A DNA stretch of 23,672 bases. Source: an uncultured Eubacteriales bacterium (GTDB lineage Bacteria; Bacillota; Clostridia; Oscillospirales; Oscillospiraceae). Position 1 is the stretch's first letter. Every line of letters begins with the position of its first letter. This document shows positions 13,847 to 22,433 of the stretch, piece after piece. The translations under genes and the position numbers were made by a program. The stretch covers positions 1 to 23,672 of the forward strand of contig URCB01000027.1 of NCBI GenBank assembly GCA_900546255.1. Reading direction: 5' to 3'. The notes below the pieces were generated by a model, which did not search any database, was not told the DNA's origin, and saw nothing but the letters and a program-made list of their open reading frames with translations.

Positions 13847-14206
13847 ATGATTAAGAGACCCAATACCAACGCTCAGCGTCAAAAGCGTCATACCCGCGTT
13901 CGTGGGAAAGTCTCCGGCACATCCGAGAGACCCCGTCTGAACGTGTTCCGCAGCGGGACCAACATCTATGCTCAGATCATCGACGATGTGAAGGGCTGCA
14001 CCCTGGTCTCCGCTTCCTCCCTGGAAAAGGGATTTGAGGGCCGCGGCAACAACTGTGAGGCCGCTGCCAAGGTCGGCGAAGCCATCGCCCAGCGCGCCAA
14101 GGACAAGGGCATCGCCACTGTGGTCTTTGACCGCGGCGGCTACCTGTACCACGGCCGTGTGAAGGCTCTGGCCGAGGGCGCCCGCAAGGCCGGCCTGGAA
14201 TTTTAA
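13847..14206 (+). CDS. rplR: 50S ribosomal protein L18
   Basis: L18 brings 5S rRNA into the 50S subunit together with L5. It has 119 residues; a basic N-terminal tail ([17 protein letters not shown]) is followed by the [20 protein letters not shown] core and the C-terminal [20 protein letters not shown] signature. The upstream AAAGAGGTG is weaker than at neighbouring genes. Confidence 0.98.
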   Translation: MIKRPNTNAQRQKRHTRVRGKVSGTSERPRLNVFRSGTNIYAQIIDDVKGCTLVSASSLEKGFEGRGNNCEAAAKVGEAIAQRAKDKGIATVVFDRGGYLYHGRVKALAEGARKAGLEF

Positions 14207-14224
14207 AGGGAGGAGGAAACGAAA

Positions 14225-14725
14225 ATGCCTAGATTTGAAAGAGAACCCAGCGAGTATGTGGAAAAAGTCGTTTCCCTGAACCGCGTCTCCAAGACCGTCA
14301 AGGGCGGCCGCGTGATGAAGTTCTCCGCGCTGGTCGTCGTGGGCGACGAGAAGGGCAAAGTCGGCTTTGGCCTGGGTAAGGCCGCCGAGGTCCCCGAGGC
14401 CATCCGCAAGGGCCTGGAGGCTGCCAAGAAGAACATGTTTACCATTACCCTCTCCGGCACCACCATTCCCCACGAGGTGATCGGCGAGTTCGGCGCCGGC
14501 CGCGTGCTGATGAAGCCCGCTGCCCCCGGTACCGGCGTTATCGCTGGCGGCCCCGTCCGTGCTGTGCTGGAGGCTGCCGGTATCAAAGATATTCGCACCA
14601 AGTGCCTGCGCTCCAACAACCCCCAGAACGTGGTCTCCGCCACCATGGAGGGCCTGAAGTCCCTGCGTGGTCCTGAGGCTGTGGCCCGGATCCGGGGCAA
14701 GAGCGTGGAAGAGATCGTGGGCTAA
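14225..14725 (+). CDS. rpsE: 30S ribosomal protein S5
   Basis: S5 lies at the mRNA entry side of the 30S subunit and affects decoding fidelity. It has 166 residues. The dsRBD-like N-terminal domain has [20 protein letters not shown], the loop where spectinomycin-resistance changes arise in other bacteria, and [20 protein letters not shown] follows; the C-terminal domain has [28 protein letters not shown] precedes ATG 14225. Confidence 0.98.
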   Translation: MPRFEREPSEYVEKVVSLNRVSKTVKGGRVMKFSALVVVGDEKGKVGFGLGKAAEVPEAIRKGLEAAKKNMFTITLSGTTIPHEVIGEFGAGRVLMKPAAPGTGVIAGGPVRAVLEAAGIKDIRTKCLRSNNPQNVVSATMEGLKSLRGPEAVARIRGKSVEEIVG

Positions 14726-14740
14726 GGAGGTCTTTGAACA

Positions 14741-14923
14741 ATGGCGAAACTGAACATTAAGCTCGTCAAGAGCCTCAATGGCCGGATTGCAAAGCATAAG
14801 GCCACCGCAGAAGCCCTCGGCCTGCGCAAGATCGGCGACACCACCGTGCAGCCCGACAATGCTGCCACCCGGGGCAAGATCGCCCACATCGGTTACCTGA
14901 TCCAGGTCACCGAGGAACAGTAA
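14741..14923 (+). CDS. rpmD: 50S ribosomal protein L30
   Basis: L30 is a small peripheral 50S protein of 60 residues. The ferredoxin-like core [18 protein letters not shown], the [17 protein letters not shown] helix and the [13 protein letters not shown] strand fit the family. AAGGAGG precedes ATG 14741 and rplO follows closely. Confidence 0.97.
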   Translation: MAKLNIKLVKSLNGRIAKHKATAEALGLRKIGDTTVQPDNAATRGKIAHIGYLIQVTEEQ

Positions 14924-14936
14924 GGAGGTGCGCGAC

Positions 14937-15377
14937 ATGAAACTGCATGAACTTTCTCCCGTGCCCGGCTCCAACCAGAAGGCCTATCGCAAGGGCCGCG
15001 GCAACGGTTCCGGCAACGGCAAGACTGCCGGCCGCGGCCAGAAGGGCCAGTGGGCCCGTTCCGGCGGCGGTGTCCGGGTTGGTTTCGAAGGCGGCCAGAT
15101 GCCTCTGGCCCGCAGAATCCCCAAGAGAGGCTTCAACAACATCTTTGCCAAGCCCCTGGAGGCTGTGAACGTCTCCGCCTTGGAAAAGTTTGAGGACGGC
15201 GCCGTGGTCAACGCCTGCGACCTGCTGGAGAAGGGCATCCTCTCCCAGTGCAAGTATGGCGTGAAGATCCTGGGCGAAGGCAACCTCACCAAGAAGCTGA
15301 CTGTGCGGGCCAGTGCCTTCTCCGCCTCTGCGAAGGCTAAAATTGAAGAGGCAGGCGGGAAGGCTGAGGTGGTCTAA
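14937..15377 (+). CDS. rplO: 50S ribosomal protein L15
   Basis: L15 is a late-assembly 50S protein with a long extended N-terminal arm. It has 146 residues. The ATG at 14937 is preferred over an in-frame GTG at 14928 because AAGGAGG (14922-14928) overlaps the GTG and lies 8 nt from the ATG, and family members begin MKLHELSP. The glycine-rich arm ([19 protein letters not shown]) and the [17 protein letters not shown] segment are typical. Its stop overlaps the secY start by 1 nt. Confidence 0.97.
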   Translation: MKLHELSPVPGSNQKAYRKGRGNGSGNGKTAGRGQKGQWARSGGGVRVGFEGGQMPLARRIPKRGFNNIFAKPLEAVNVSALEKFEDGAVVNACDLLEKGILSQCKYGVKILGEGNLTKKLTVRASAFSASAKAKIEEAGGKAEVV

Positions 15378-16717
15378 TGTTTAAGACCATCCGCAACGCG
15401 TGGAAACTGCCGGAGCTGCGCCGCAAGCTCCTGTTCGTCATCTTCGCGTTGCTGATCTTCCGCGTCGGCGCGGCGATCCCGGTGCCGTATATCAACACCG
15501 AGTATCTCCAAGATTATATTGCGGCAAACTCCGGGACGATCTTTGGCCTGCTCAACACCTTGAGCGGCTCGGCTCTGTCCCAAGCGACCTTGTTCGCCTT
15601 GTCCATCCAGCCCTACATCAACGCCTCCATCATCATCCAGCTGCTGACCATTGCCATTCCGGCCCTGGAGCGGCTGGCCAAGGACGGCGGGGAAGAGGGC
15701 AAGAAGAAGATCCAGTCCATCACCCGGTATACTACCCTGGCCATTGGCCTGCTGCAGGGCTTCGGGTATTACACCCTGATCCGCAGCTATGGCCTGCTGA
15801 CCAACGAAGGGATCTGGGCTGCCATCGTGATCGTGGTTTCCTTCACCGCCGGTGCTGTGTTCCTCATGTGGTTGGGCGAACAAATCACCGAGTTCGGCGT
15901 GGGCAACGGCATCTCGATCATCCTCTTTACCGGTATCGTATCCCGGATTCCCAGCATGATCACCACGCTGGTTACCGGCGTGCGCAACTGGGCAGCCAAC
16001 CTGGACACTTCCAGCTGGACCGAGACGCAGCTGGCCAGCACCCCCATTATGAACCCCGGCATTGCCGTGCTTCTGGTGGTGGGGATGCTGCTGCTCATCA
16101 TCTTTATCGTATTCATCACCAATTCTGAGCGTCGTGTGCCTGTTCAGTACGCTAAGCGCGTGGTGGGCCGGAAGATGTATGGTGGTCAGTCCACCCACAT
16201 CCCCATCAAGGTCAACCTCAGCGGCGTGCTGCCCATCATCTTCGCCCAGTCCATTGCCATGATCCCCGCCACCATCGGCATGTTTGTGCCCTCCTCTCAG
16301 CAGGAGGGGTCGGCGTGGAACACCTTCCTTTCGGTGTTCAACTCCACCAGTGCCTTGTATGCGGTGATCTACTTCCTGCTGATCATCATGTTCAGCTACT
16401 TCTATGCGACCATCCAGTTTAACCCTGTGGAGGTCGCCAACAACCTGAAGAAGAACGGCGGCTTTATCCCCGGTTTCCGGCCCGGCCGTCCCACGGCGGA
16501 GTTCCTGTCTAAGGTTCTCTCCCGGCTGACCTTCTTCGGCGCCATTTACCTGGGTATTGTCGCCATCCTGCCTATCATCGCGGAAAACATTTCCGGCATC
16601 GTGAACATCTCCATCGGTGGTACGTCCGTCATCATCGTGGTGGGCGTTGCCCTGGAAACCGTGAAGATGATCGAAGCGCAGATGCTCATGCGGCACTACA
16701 AGGGCTTCCTGGAATGA
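15377..16717 (+). CDS. secY: Protein translocase channel subunit SecY
   Basis: SecY forms the protein-conducting pore of the SecYEG translocon in the cytoplasmic membrane. It has 446 residues and about ten membrane spans. Landmarks are the start [20 protein letters not shown], the [20 protein letters not shown] region after the plug, the [17 protein letters not shown] segment, the cytosolic loop with [12 protein letters not shown] that contacts SecA and the ribosome, and the [29 protein letters not shown] loop. ATG overlaps the rplO stop, so synthesis is coupled to that of L15. adk starts 13 nt downstream. Confidence 0.98.
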   Translation: MFKTIRNAWKLPELRRKLLFVIFALLIFRVGAAIPVPYINTEYLQDYIAANSGTIFGLLNTLSGSALSQATLFALSIQPYINASIIIQLLTIAIPALERLAKDGGEEGKKKIQSITRYTTLAIGLLQGFGYYTLIRSYGLLTNEGIWAAIVIVVSFTAGAVFLMWLGEQITEFGVGNGISIILFTGIVSRIPSMITTLVTGVRNWAANLDTSSWTETQLASTPIMNPGIAVLLVVGMLLLIIFIVFITNSERRVPVQYAKRVVGRKMYGGQSTHIPIKVNLSGVLPIIFAQSIAMIPATIGMFVPSSQQEGSAWNTFLSVFNSTSALYAVIYFLLIIMFSYFYATIQFNPVEVANNLKKNGGFIPGFRPGRPTAEFLSKVLSRLTFFGAIYLGIVAILPIIAENISGIVNISIGGTSVIIVVGVALETVKMIEAQMLMRHYKGFLE

Positions 16718-16730
16718 GAGGTATGAGAGT

Positions 16731-17363
16731 ATGAAACTGATTCTTTTGGGCCCTCCGGGCGCCGGGAAAGGCACCCAGGCTGAGATCCTGAATAAGAAAC
16801 TGGGCATTCCCACCATCTCCACCGGCAACATCCTCCGGGCTGCCGTGAAAAACGGCACCCCGGTGGGTCTGAAGGCCAAGGAGTATATGGACGCCGGCAA
16901 GCTGGTCCCCGATGAGGTGATCATCGGGGTGATCTCCGAGCGTCTGGCCGAGGCAGACTGCCAGAACGGCTTCATCCTCGACGGGGTGCCCCGCACCATT
17001 CCCCAGGCAGAGGCCCTGGAGAAGGCGGGCATCTCCTTCGACGCTGTGGTCTCCATCGAAATCTCCGACGAGGAGATCGTGGAGCGCATGGCAGGCCGCC
17101 GGGTCTGCACCGCCTGCGGCGCCCCCTACCACGTGAAGAACATGCCCCCCAAAGTGGAAGGCGTGTGCGACGCGTGCGGCGGCAAGCTGGAGGCCCGGGC
17201 AGACGATAAGCCTGAGGTGGTCCGTGACAGACTGCAGGTCTATCACAAAGAGACCGCCCCGCTGAAGGATTTCTACGCAGCGAGAAACCTGCTGAAAACC
17301 GTAGACAATCAGCCCACTGTGGCTGAGACGACGACTGCGATTCTCAACGCACTGGGGCTTTGA
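16731..17363 (+). CDS. adk: Adenylate kinase, zinc-LID type
   Basis: Adk interconverts ATP plus AMP and two ADP in the cytosol. It has 210 residues with the P-loop GPPGAGKGT (7-15), the AMP-binding STGNILRAA segment (30-38; the family usually has TGD, here TGN), and DGVPRT (84-89). The LID domain carries Cys126, Cys129, Cys146 and Cys149, the four-cysteine zinc site of Gram-positive enzymes. A GAGAGGT site precedes ATG 16731. The secY-adk-map order is standard for the spc operon of Firmicutes. Confidence 0.97.
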   Translation: MKLILLGPPGAGKGTQAEILNKKLGIPTISTGNILRAAVKNGTPVGLKAKEYMDAGKLVPDEVIIGVISERLAEADCQNGFILDGVPRTIPQAEALEKAGISFDAVVSIEISDEEIVERMAGRRVCTACGAPYHVKNMPPKVEGVCDACGGKLEARADDKPEVVRDRLQVYHKETAPLKDFYAARNLLKTVDNQPTVAETTTAILNALGL

Positions 17364-17366
17364 GTT

Positions 17367-18146
17367 ATGATTTCTCTAAAGTCTCCCAGAGATATTGAGG
17401 GGATGCGCCGTGCGGGACAAATTACTGCGGCGGCCCGTGCGCTGGCGGGCAAAATGGTACGTCCCGGCGTAACCACTCTTGAGATAGATACTGCAGTTCG
17501 CAAATTCATCGAAGGGCAGGGGGCCATCCCCTCGTTCCTGCACTTCCCCGGCCCGCCGGGGGTGCGGGACTTCCCGGGGGCTGCCTGCATTTCGGTGAAC
17601 GACGAGGTCATCCACGGGATCCCCAGCAACCAGGTCCTGAAGGAAGGCGACATCGTCAGTGTAGATGTGGGCGCCTATATTGGCGGGTTCCACGGTGACT
17701 GTGCGGCCACCTTTCCCTGTGGGAAGGTCAGCGACGAGGCGGCAAAACTCATTGCCGTCACGGAGCAGTCCTTCTGGGAAGGGATGAAGTTTGCCCGCTT
17801 TGGTTACCGGGTCTCCGACATCTCCCACGCCGTGCAGAAGTACGTGGAAGAAAACGGCTTCTCCGTGGTGCGGGACTATGTGGGCCATGGCGTGGGCGCC
17901 AACCTGCACGAAGCTCCGGAAGTTCCCAACTATGGCAAACCTGGCCACGGTCCCCGGCTTGCTCCCGGGATGACCCTGGCGGTGGAACCGATGGTGAACC
18001 AAGGAGATTGGCGGATCAAGGTGATGCGGGACGGCTGGACGGTTCGTACCGCCGACGGCTCCCTCTCCGCCCATTATGAGAACTCAATCCTCATCACCAA
18101 GGGTGAGCCTGAGATCCTCACCCAAGTGGGGGATCTGCGCCTATGA
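17367..18146 (+). CDS. map: Methionine aminopeptidase, type I
   Basis: Map removes the initiator methionine from new proteins at the ribosome exit. It has 259 residues in the pita-bread fold. All five metal ligands are visible: Asp100 (SVDVG), Asp111 (HGDCA), His174 (YVGHGVG), Glu207 (AVEPM) and Glu238 (HYENS). It is the short type Ia form without an N-terminal zinc finger. ATG is 3 nt after the adk stop with no strong ribosome-binding site, suggesting coupling. Its stop overlaps the next gene by 4 nt. Confidence 0.97.
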   Translation: MISLKSPRDIEGMRRAGQITAAARALAGKMVRPGVTTLEIDTAVRKFIEGQGAIPSFLHFPGPPGVRDFPGAACISVNDEVIHGIPSNQVLKEGDIVSVDVGAYIGGFHGDCAATFPCGKVSDEAAKLIAVTEQSFWEGMKFARFGYRVSDISHAVQKYVEENGFSVVRDYVGHGVGANLHEAPEVPNYGKPGHGPRLAPGMTLAVEPMVNQGDWRIKVMRDGWTVRTADGSLSAHYENSILITKGEPEILTQVGDLRL

Positions 18147-18427
18147 CGTTTCTGCGAGGAGACGTGGTAAGATCCACCGCCGGCCACGATAAAGACGGCC
18201 TCTTCCTGGTTCTCCAGGCAGAGGGGGATTTCCTGTGGCTGGTGGACGGAAAGCGCAGAAAACTTGAGACTCCCAAGAAAAAACGGCGAAAGCACGTTGT
18301 TTCCGCGGGGGTCTGGACGCACCCGGTCGCCGGCCGTCTGCAAAACGGCGAGCCGGTGCTGGACAGTGACATCAGAAGGGCGCTGGCCGCCTTTCGGAAT
18401 AGGTTCAGTGAGACGAAGGAGGAATGA
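18143..18427 (+). CDS. KOW-domain RNA-binding protein, L14e-like
   Basis: A basic protein of 94 residues. The N-terminal part (FLRGDVVRSTAGHDKDGLFLVL, residues 3-24) is a KOW-like SH3 barrel as in archaeal and eukaryotic L14e, followed by a very basic stretch with KKKRRKH (about 45-51). Firmicutes commonly have such a gene between map and infA; its role is not well established, though a ribosome or rRNA link is likely from fold and position. It overlaps map by ATGA and ends 3 nt before infA, whose ribosome-binding site lies inside it. Confidence 0.85.
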   Translation: MTFLRGDVVRSTAGHDKDGLFLVLQAEGDFLWLVDGKRRKLETPKKKRRKHVVSAGVWTHPVAGRLQNGEPVLDSDIRRALAAFRNRFSETKEE

Positions 18428-18430
18428 CGC

Positions 18431-18658
18431 TTGGCTAAAAGCGACATGATCGAGCTGGAGGGAACCGTGGTAGAGGCGCTGCCCAACACCACATTCCGGG
18501 TCGATATCGGAAACGACCACGTGATTCTGGCTCATATTTCCGGAAAGCTCAGGATGAATTTCATCCGTATTCTGCCGGGTGACAAGGTAACGGTCCAGAT
18601 TTCCCCGTATGATCTGACCCGGGGTCGGATCACCTGGCGAAGCAAATCCACCAAGTAA
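18431..18658 (+). CDS. infA: Translation initiation factor IF-1, TTG start
   Basis: IF-1 occupies the 30S A site during initiation and aids IF-2 and IF-3. It has 75 residues, an OB fold with [37 protein letters not shown] and [13 protein letters not shown]. The start codon is TTG at 18431: AGGAGG (18417-18422) lies 8 nt upstream and the family start MAKSDMIE falls exactly there. A TTG start on such an essential gene probably tunes output down relative to its neighbours. Confidence 0.97.
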   Translation: MAKSDMIELEGTVVEALPNTTFRVDIGNDHVILAHISGKLRMNFIRILPGDKVTVQISPYDLTRGRITWRSKSTK

Positions 18659-18687
18659 AGCAACAGGCTTACAGGAGGTAGAAAATC

Positions 18688-18801
18688 ATGAAAGTAAGAC
18701 CGTCCGTCAAGCCCATGTGCGAAAAGTGCAAGATCATCAAGCGCAAGGGCAAAGTTATGGTCATTTGCGAGAACCCCAAGCATAAGCAGAGACAAGGTTA
18801 A
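18688..18801 (+). CDS. rpmJ: 50S ribosomal protein L36, zinc-binding type
   Basis: L36 is a tiny zinc protein of the 50S subunit, 37 residues, beginning [15 protein letters not shown]. The zinc ligands Cys11, Cys14, Cys27 and His32 are all present, so it is the C+ form. ACAGGAGG precedes ATG 18688. It lies between infA and rpsM as in other Firmicutes, opening the alpha group. Confidence 0.98.
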   Translation: MKVRPSVKPMCEKCKIIKRKGKVMVICENPKHKQRQG

Positions 18802-18822
18802 AGAAGGAGGCGCGGAAGAAGT

Positions 18823-19191
18823 ATGGCAAGAATTTCCGGCGTTGACCTGCCGAAGAATAAGAGAATTGAGATTGCCCTCACCTATATCTATGGGATCGGC
18901 CGCACCAGCGCCAACAAGATCCTGGAAGCCACGGGCATCAACCCCGACACCCGTGTGAAGGACCTCACCGAGCAGGACGAGGCTGCCCTGCGCGAGGTCA
19001 TTGGCCGCGATTACATTGTGGAAGGCGACCTGCGCCGCAACGTGGCCATGGACGTCAAGCGCCTGACCGAGATCGGCTGCTACCGCGGCCTGCGCCACCG
19101 CAAGGGCCTGCCCGTGCGTGGCCAGCGGTCCAAGACCAACGCGCGCACCCGGAAGGGTCCCAAGCGCACGGTTGCCAATAAGAAGAAGTAA
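18823..19191 (+). CDS. rpsM: 30S ribosomal protein S13
   Basis: S13 lies at the top of the 30S head and bridges to L5 and the P-site tRNA. It has 122 residues; [20 protein letters not shown] at the start, the helix-hairpin-helix [12 protein letters not shown] and the basic C-terminal tail [18 protein letters not shown] that touches tRNA are conserved. AAGGAGG precedes ATG 18823. Confidence 0.98.
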   Translation: MARISGVDLPKNKRIEIALTYIYGIGRTSANKILEATGINPDTRVKDLTEQDEAALREVIGRDYIVEGDLRRNVAMDVKRLTEIGCYRGLRHRKGLPVRGQRSKTNARTRKGPKRTVANKKK

Positions 19192-19208
19192 GGGAGGGAA
19201 GAATCGCT

Positions 19209-19607
19209 ATGGCTAACCCCAAGAAGAAGGTCGTCAGAAGACGCCGTGAACGCAAGAACATTGAGAAGGGCGCGGTCCATATCCGCTCTTCCTTCAACAA
19301 CACCATGGTCACTGTGACTGACACCAACGGCAACGCCCTGTCCTGGGCCTCCGCCGGCGGACTGGGTTTCCGCGGCTCCAGAAAGTCCACCCCCTACGCC
19401 GCCCAGACCGCTGCTGAGACCGCTGCCAAGGCCGCCATCGAGGCCTGCGGGCTCAAGAGCGTCGAGGTGTTCGTGAAGGGGCCCGGCTCCGGCCGTGAGG
19501 CCGCCATCCGCGCCCTGCAGGCCGTGGGTCTGGAAGTCACCATGATCAAGGACGTGACTCCCATTCCTCACAACGGATGCCGTCCCCCCAAGAGACGCCG
19601 CGTCTGA
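19209..19607 (+). CDS. rpsK: 30S ribosomal protein S11
   Basis: S11 sits on the 30S platform by the E-site mRNA path. It has 132 residues, with [40 protein letters not shown] and the C-terminal [18 protein letters not shown] signature. GGGAGGG precedes ATG 19209. rpsD follows after 24 nt. Confidence 0.98.
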   Translation: MANPKKKVVRRRRERKNIEKGAVHIRSSFNNTMVTVTDTNGNALSWASAGGLGFRGSRKSTPYAAQTAAETAAKAAIEACGLKSVEVFVKGPGSGREAAIRALQAVGLEVTMIKDVTPIPHNGCRPPKRRRV

Positions 19608-19631
19608 TCGAAGGAAAGGAGAACAGCAACT

Positions 19632-20234
19632 ATGGCAAAAAACACACAGCCGATCGCCAAGCGCTGCAAGGCGCTGGGCATTTCTCCTACCGTTATGGGC
19701 TACAGCAAGAAGGAGACCAACCGTAACCCCGGCGGTCAGATGAGAAAAAAGAAGAGCGAGTATGCGATGCAGCTGGCCGAAAAGCAGAAGGTCAAGTTTG
19801 TCTACGGCATCCTGGAGAAGCAGTTCCGCTCCTACTACGAGAAGGCTTCCCGGATGCCCGGCAAGACCGGTGAAAACCTGCTGGTCCTGGTGGAGCGCCG
19901 CCTGGACAACGTGGTCTATCGCCTGGGCTTCGCCATGACCCGCCGGGAGGCCCGGCAGCTGGTCAACCACGGCCACTTTACCGTCAACGGCAAGAAGGTG
20001 AACATCCCCTCCTTCCTGGTCAAGCCCGGCGACGTGGTGGAAGTGGCGGAGAAGAGCCGCGCTTCCGTGAAGTTCAAGAGACTCACCGGTGAGGACGCCA
20101 TCATGGTCACCCTGCCCCAGTGGCTGGAGCGGGAGAAGAACACCCTCAAGGGTACCGTGACCAAGATGCCCGCCCGGGAGGACATCGATATGCCCATCGA
20201 GGAGCACCTCATCGTCGAGTTGTACTCCAAGTAA
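19632..20234 (+). CDS. rpsD: 30S ribosomal protein S4, zinc-free type
   Basis: S4 starts 30S assembly by binding the 5' domain of 16S rRNA; in E. coli and Bacillus it also represses its own mRNA. It has 200 residues. The N-terminal zinc-finger cysteines of some S4 forms are missing (one cysteine, in AKRCKALG), so it is the C- type. The S4 RNA-binding domain is [20 protein letters not shown] onward (near residues 93-155). It lies between rpsK and rpoA, as in many Clostridia, whereas Bacillus has it elsewhere. A hairpin-containing spacer follows. Confidence 0.97.
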   Translation: MAKNTQPIAKRCKALGISPTVMGYSKKETNRNPGGQMRKKKSEYAMQLAEKQKVKFVYGILEKQFRSYYEKASRMPGKTGENLLVLVERRLDNVVYRLGFAMTRREARQLVNHGHFTVNGKKVNIPSFLVKPGDVVEVAEKSRASVKFKRLTGEDAIMVTLPQWLEREKNTLKGTVTKMPAREDIDMPIEEHLIVELYSK

Positions 20235-20269
20235 TACGCTACCCTCGGCAGGAAAACGGAATGACGATA

Positions 20270-20290
20270 CGGCGGGCAGCCTGCCCGCCG
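20270..20290 (+). other. Hairpin between rpsD and rpoA
   Basis: CGGCGGGCA (20270-20278) and TGCCCGCCG (20282-20290) form a perfect 9-bp GC-rich stem with a 3-nt loop in the 77-nt spacer, 12 nt before the AGGAGG region of rpoA. There is no U tract, so it is not a terminator. It could slow decay or processing, or bind S4 (inference). Confidence 0.55.
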
Positions 20291-20311
20291 ACGCAAGAAG
20301 GAGGGTAACAA

Positions 20312-21259
20312 ATGGTAGAAATCGAAAAGCCGCGCATCGAATGCATCGAGAAGCCGGGAGACAATTCCTACGGAAAGTGCATCGTCGAGCCTTTGGAGCG
20401 CGGCTATGGCACCACGTTAGGCAACTCTCTTCGCCGGATTCTGCTGTCCTCTCTGCCCGGAACTGCAGTCACCAGCATCAAGATTGCAGGGGTACAACAT
20501 GAGTTCAGCTCGATCCCCGGTGTGAAAGAGGACGTGACTGAGATCGTCCTGAACGTCAAGGGCATCATCGCCAAGCTGTACAGCGAGGGCACCAAGACCG
20601 TGTACATCGAAGCCTCCGGCGAGGGGGTGGTCACGGCCGGTGACATCAAGGCCGACAGCGAGGTGGAGATCCTCAACCCCGAGCACCCCATTGCAACCCT
20701 GGGTCCGGAGGCCGTGCTGAACATGGAACTGACCCTCTCTCACGGGAGAGGCTATGTGCCTGCGGAGCGCAACAAGACCCCCCAGACCGTGATCGGCGTC
20801 ATCCCGGTGGACTCGGTCTACACACCGGTGAAAAAGGTCAACTACACCGTGGAGAACACCCGCGTGAAGGATTTGACCGACTTTGACAAGCTGACCCTGG
20901 AGGTCTGGACCGACGGGACCATTGCCGCCCGGGACGCGGTGTCCCTGGGCGCCCGCATCCTCTGCGACCACTTTATGCTCTTTACAGATCTCAGCGAGAC
21001 CATGGGCAACAAGTCCACGGTGGTGGAGAAATCTCCCGACATCCGCGACAAGGTGCTGGAGATGACCATCGAGGAGCTGGATCTGTCGGTCAGAAGCTTC
21101 AACTGCCTCAAGCGCGCCAACATCAACACCGTGGAGGACCTGATCTCCAAGACGGAGGACGAGATGATGAAGGTGCGCAACCTGGGCCGGAAGTCTCTGG
21201 AAGAAGTTATCAACAAACTGGCCATGATGGGACTGTCCCTGGCCAGCGAAGACAATTGA
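20312..21259 (+). CDS. rpoA: DNA-directed RNA polymerase subunit alpha
   Basis: Alpha dimerises to start RNA polymerase assembly and its C-terminal domain contacts UP elements and activators. It has 315 residues. The N-terminal domain includes [20 protein letters not shown] (27-46); the C-terminal domain (about 250-311) includes [18 protein letters not shown], whose Arg corresponds to E. coli Arg265, and [22 protein letters not shown] precedes ATG 20312. Present in the alpha group beside rpsD and rplQ as expected. Confidence 0.98.
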   Translation: MVEIEKPRIECIEKPGDNSYGKCIVEPLERGYGTTLGNSLRRILLSSLPGTAVTSIKIAGVQHEFSSIPGVKEDVTEIVLNVKGIIAKLYSEGTKTVYIEASGEGVVTAGDIKADSEVEILNPEHPIATLGPEAVLNMELTLSHGRGYVPAERNKTPQTVIGVIPVDSVYTPVKKVNYTVENTRVKDLTDFDKLTLEVWTDGTIAARDAVSLGARILCDHFMLFTDLSETMGNKSTVVEKSPDIRDKVLEMTIEELDLSVRSFNCLKRANINTVEDLISKTEDEMMKVRNLGRKSLEEVINKLAMMGLSLASEDN

Positions 21260-21264
21260 CCCGA

Positions 21265-21283
21265 GGTTCGGCCCGGCCGAACC
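21265..21283 (+). other. Palindrome between rpoA and rplQ
   Basis: GGTTCGGCC-C-GGCCGAACC is a 19-nt perfect palindrome in the 51-nt spacer, able to form at least a 7-bp stem with a 5-nt loop. No U tract follows. It may be an RNA processing or stability element. Confidence 0.5.
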
Positions 21284-21310
21284 ATCAATACCGAAGGGAG
21301 TGGAACCAAC

Positions 21311-21652
21311 ATGTCCGGTAATCGCAAGCTTGGCAAGCGGACCGACCAGCGGAAGGCTATGCTCCGCGCTATGGTGACCTATCTGCTGGAGCACGGCCAG
21401 ATCAAGACCACCCTGGCCCGCGCCAAGGAGGTGGCTCCTCTGGCAGAGAAGATGATCACCCTGTCTAAGAGAAACGACCTGCCTGCCTACCGTCAGGCTC
21501 TGGCCTTCATCACCAAGGAGGACGTGGCCCACAAGCTGTTCACCGAGATGAACCAGAAGTACATGAGCCGTGACGGCGGCTATACCCGGATCGTGCGCAT
21601 GGGCCCCCGCCGGGGCGATGCGGCCGAGATGGCCATCATCCAGCTGGTGTAA
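21311..21652 (+). CDS. rplQ: 50S ribosomal protein L17
   Basis: L17 lies near the tunnel exit of the 50S subunit. It has 113 residues, the short Firmicutes form, with [20 protein letters not shown] at the start and [20 protein letters not shown] at the end. A GAAGGGAG site precedes ATG 21311. It is the last gene of the operon; a strong terminator starts 22 nt after its stop. Confidence 0.98.
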   Translation: MSGNRKLGKRTDQRKAMLRAMVTYLLEHGQIKTTLARAKEVAPLAEKMITLSKRNDLPAYRQALAFITKEDVAHKLFTEMNQKYMSRDGGYTRIVRMGPRRGDAAEMAIIQLV

Positions 21653-21673
21653 TCCAGGCGTTTGGAACAGTGA

Positions 21674-21709
21674 CAAAAGCCCCGCTGCCGCAGTGCAGCG
21701 GGGCTTTTG
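21674..21709 (+). terminator. Intrinsic terminator of the ribosomal operon
   Basis: A perfect 15-bp stem (21674-21688 with 21695-21709) closes a CGCAGT loop; its 3' arm ends in GGGGCTTTTG so the T run is part of the stem. It ends the transcript that begins near 5561. Confidence 0.9.
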
Positions 21710-21735
21710 CGCGTGGAAGGGACGGAGTGCTCCGG

Positions 21736-21764
21736 TTGCGTCCCGGGGGAATTTATGGTACAAT
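21736..21764 (+). promoter_or_regulatory. Promoter of the reductase-kinase pair
   Basis: TTGCGT (21736-21741) and TACAAT (21759-21764) are 17 nt apart, and the -10 box is preceded by TATGG in an AT-richer stretch. It lies 43 nt upstream of the reductase start, right after the operon terminator. Confidence 0.65.
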
Positions 21765-21806
21765 GCCCAAAGAGTAATTTTGTGAAAGGAAGGGTGAAAT
21801 CCCGCC

Positions 21807-22400
21807 ATGAACATCCTGTTTGTCAACGCCTGCATCCGGGGGGAGGCCTCCCGCACCCTGGGCCTGTGCCGGGCCGCTCTGGAGGAGATCCGGGCCAAGT
21901 ATCCCCAGGGAGAGATCACTGAGCTCTGCCTGGACCAGGAGGAGCTCCTGCCCCTCCACAGCGACACCCTGGCCCAGCGCAACCAGCTGGAGCACCAGGG
22001 GGACTTTTCCAACCCCATGTTCCGCTACGCCCGCCAGTTTGCCCAGGCCGACCTGATCCTCATCGGCGCCCCCTATTGGGAGTACCAGTTCCCCGCCCTG
22101 CTGCGGTGCTACATTGAGCACATCTCCGTCAACGGCCTCACCTTCGCCTACGGGGAGGACGGCCGCCCCCACGGCCTGTGCAAGGGGGAGCGGATCTTCT
22201 ACATCACCACCGCCGGCGGCCCCATCCTGGACCGCAACTGCGGCTTTGACTACCTGAAGACCCTGTTTTCCAACATGATGAGCTTTACCAAGATCGACTA
22301 CGCAGCCGCAGAGTGCACCGACGTCATCGGCTACCCGGTGGAGGAGGAGCTGCGGAAAACCGAGGCCCGCCTGCGGGAGCAGATCCGGGCCTGGGACTAA
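21807..22400 (+). CDS. FMN-dependent NAD(P)H:quinone/azo oxidoreductase (flavodoxin-like fold)
   Basis: A 197-residue cytosolic flavoprotein of the AzoR/NQO group that passes electrons from NAD(P)H to quinones, azo dyes or nitroaromatics by way of FMN. The N-terminal strand and phosphate loop MNILFVNACIRGEASRT (1-17), the GAPYWEYQFPALLRCYIEH segment (87-105), the GLTFAYGEDG segment (110-119) and FYITTAGG (131-138) match the layout of azoreductases (GxPxxNFxxPAxLKxWID, GLTFxY, STRGG). AAGGAAGGG precedes ATG 21807 at a longish distance. The natural substrate is unknown; it may serve in quinone or xenobiotic detoxification. It probably shares a transcript with the kinase-like gene 33 nt downstream. 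Confidence 0.87.
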   Translation: MNILFVNACIRGEASRTLGLCRAALEEIRAKYPQGEITELCLDQEELLPLHSDTLAQRNQLEHQGDFSNPMFRYARQFAQADLILIGAPYWEYQFPALLRCYIEHISVNGLTFAYGEDGRPHGLCKGERIFYITTAGGPILDRNCGFDYLKTLFSNMMSFTKIDYAAAECTDVIGYPVEEELRKTEARLREQIRAWD

Positions 22401-22433
22401 AACCCATCCTGACAGGGGAGAGGAGGACCCGCC

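Noticed and set aside
14928..14936. GTG at 14928 as the start of rplO
   Set aside because: The codon overlaps the AAGGAGG ribosome-binding site; ATG 14937 has correct spacing and matches the family start MKLHELSP.
15374..17110. Long minus-strand open frame opposite secY and adk
   Set aside because: His/Asp/Gly-rich low-complexity translation typical of antisense frames in biased-codon genes; secY and adk are certain on the plus strand.
20417..22018. Long minus-strand open frame opposite rpoA, rplQ and the reductase
   Set aside because: It crosses the operon terminator and two promoters and has no domain resemblance; it is an antisense shadow.
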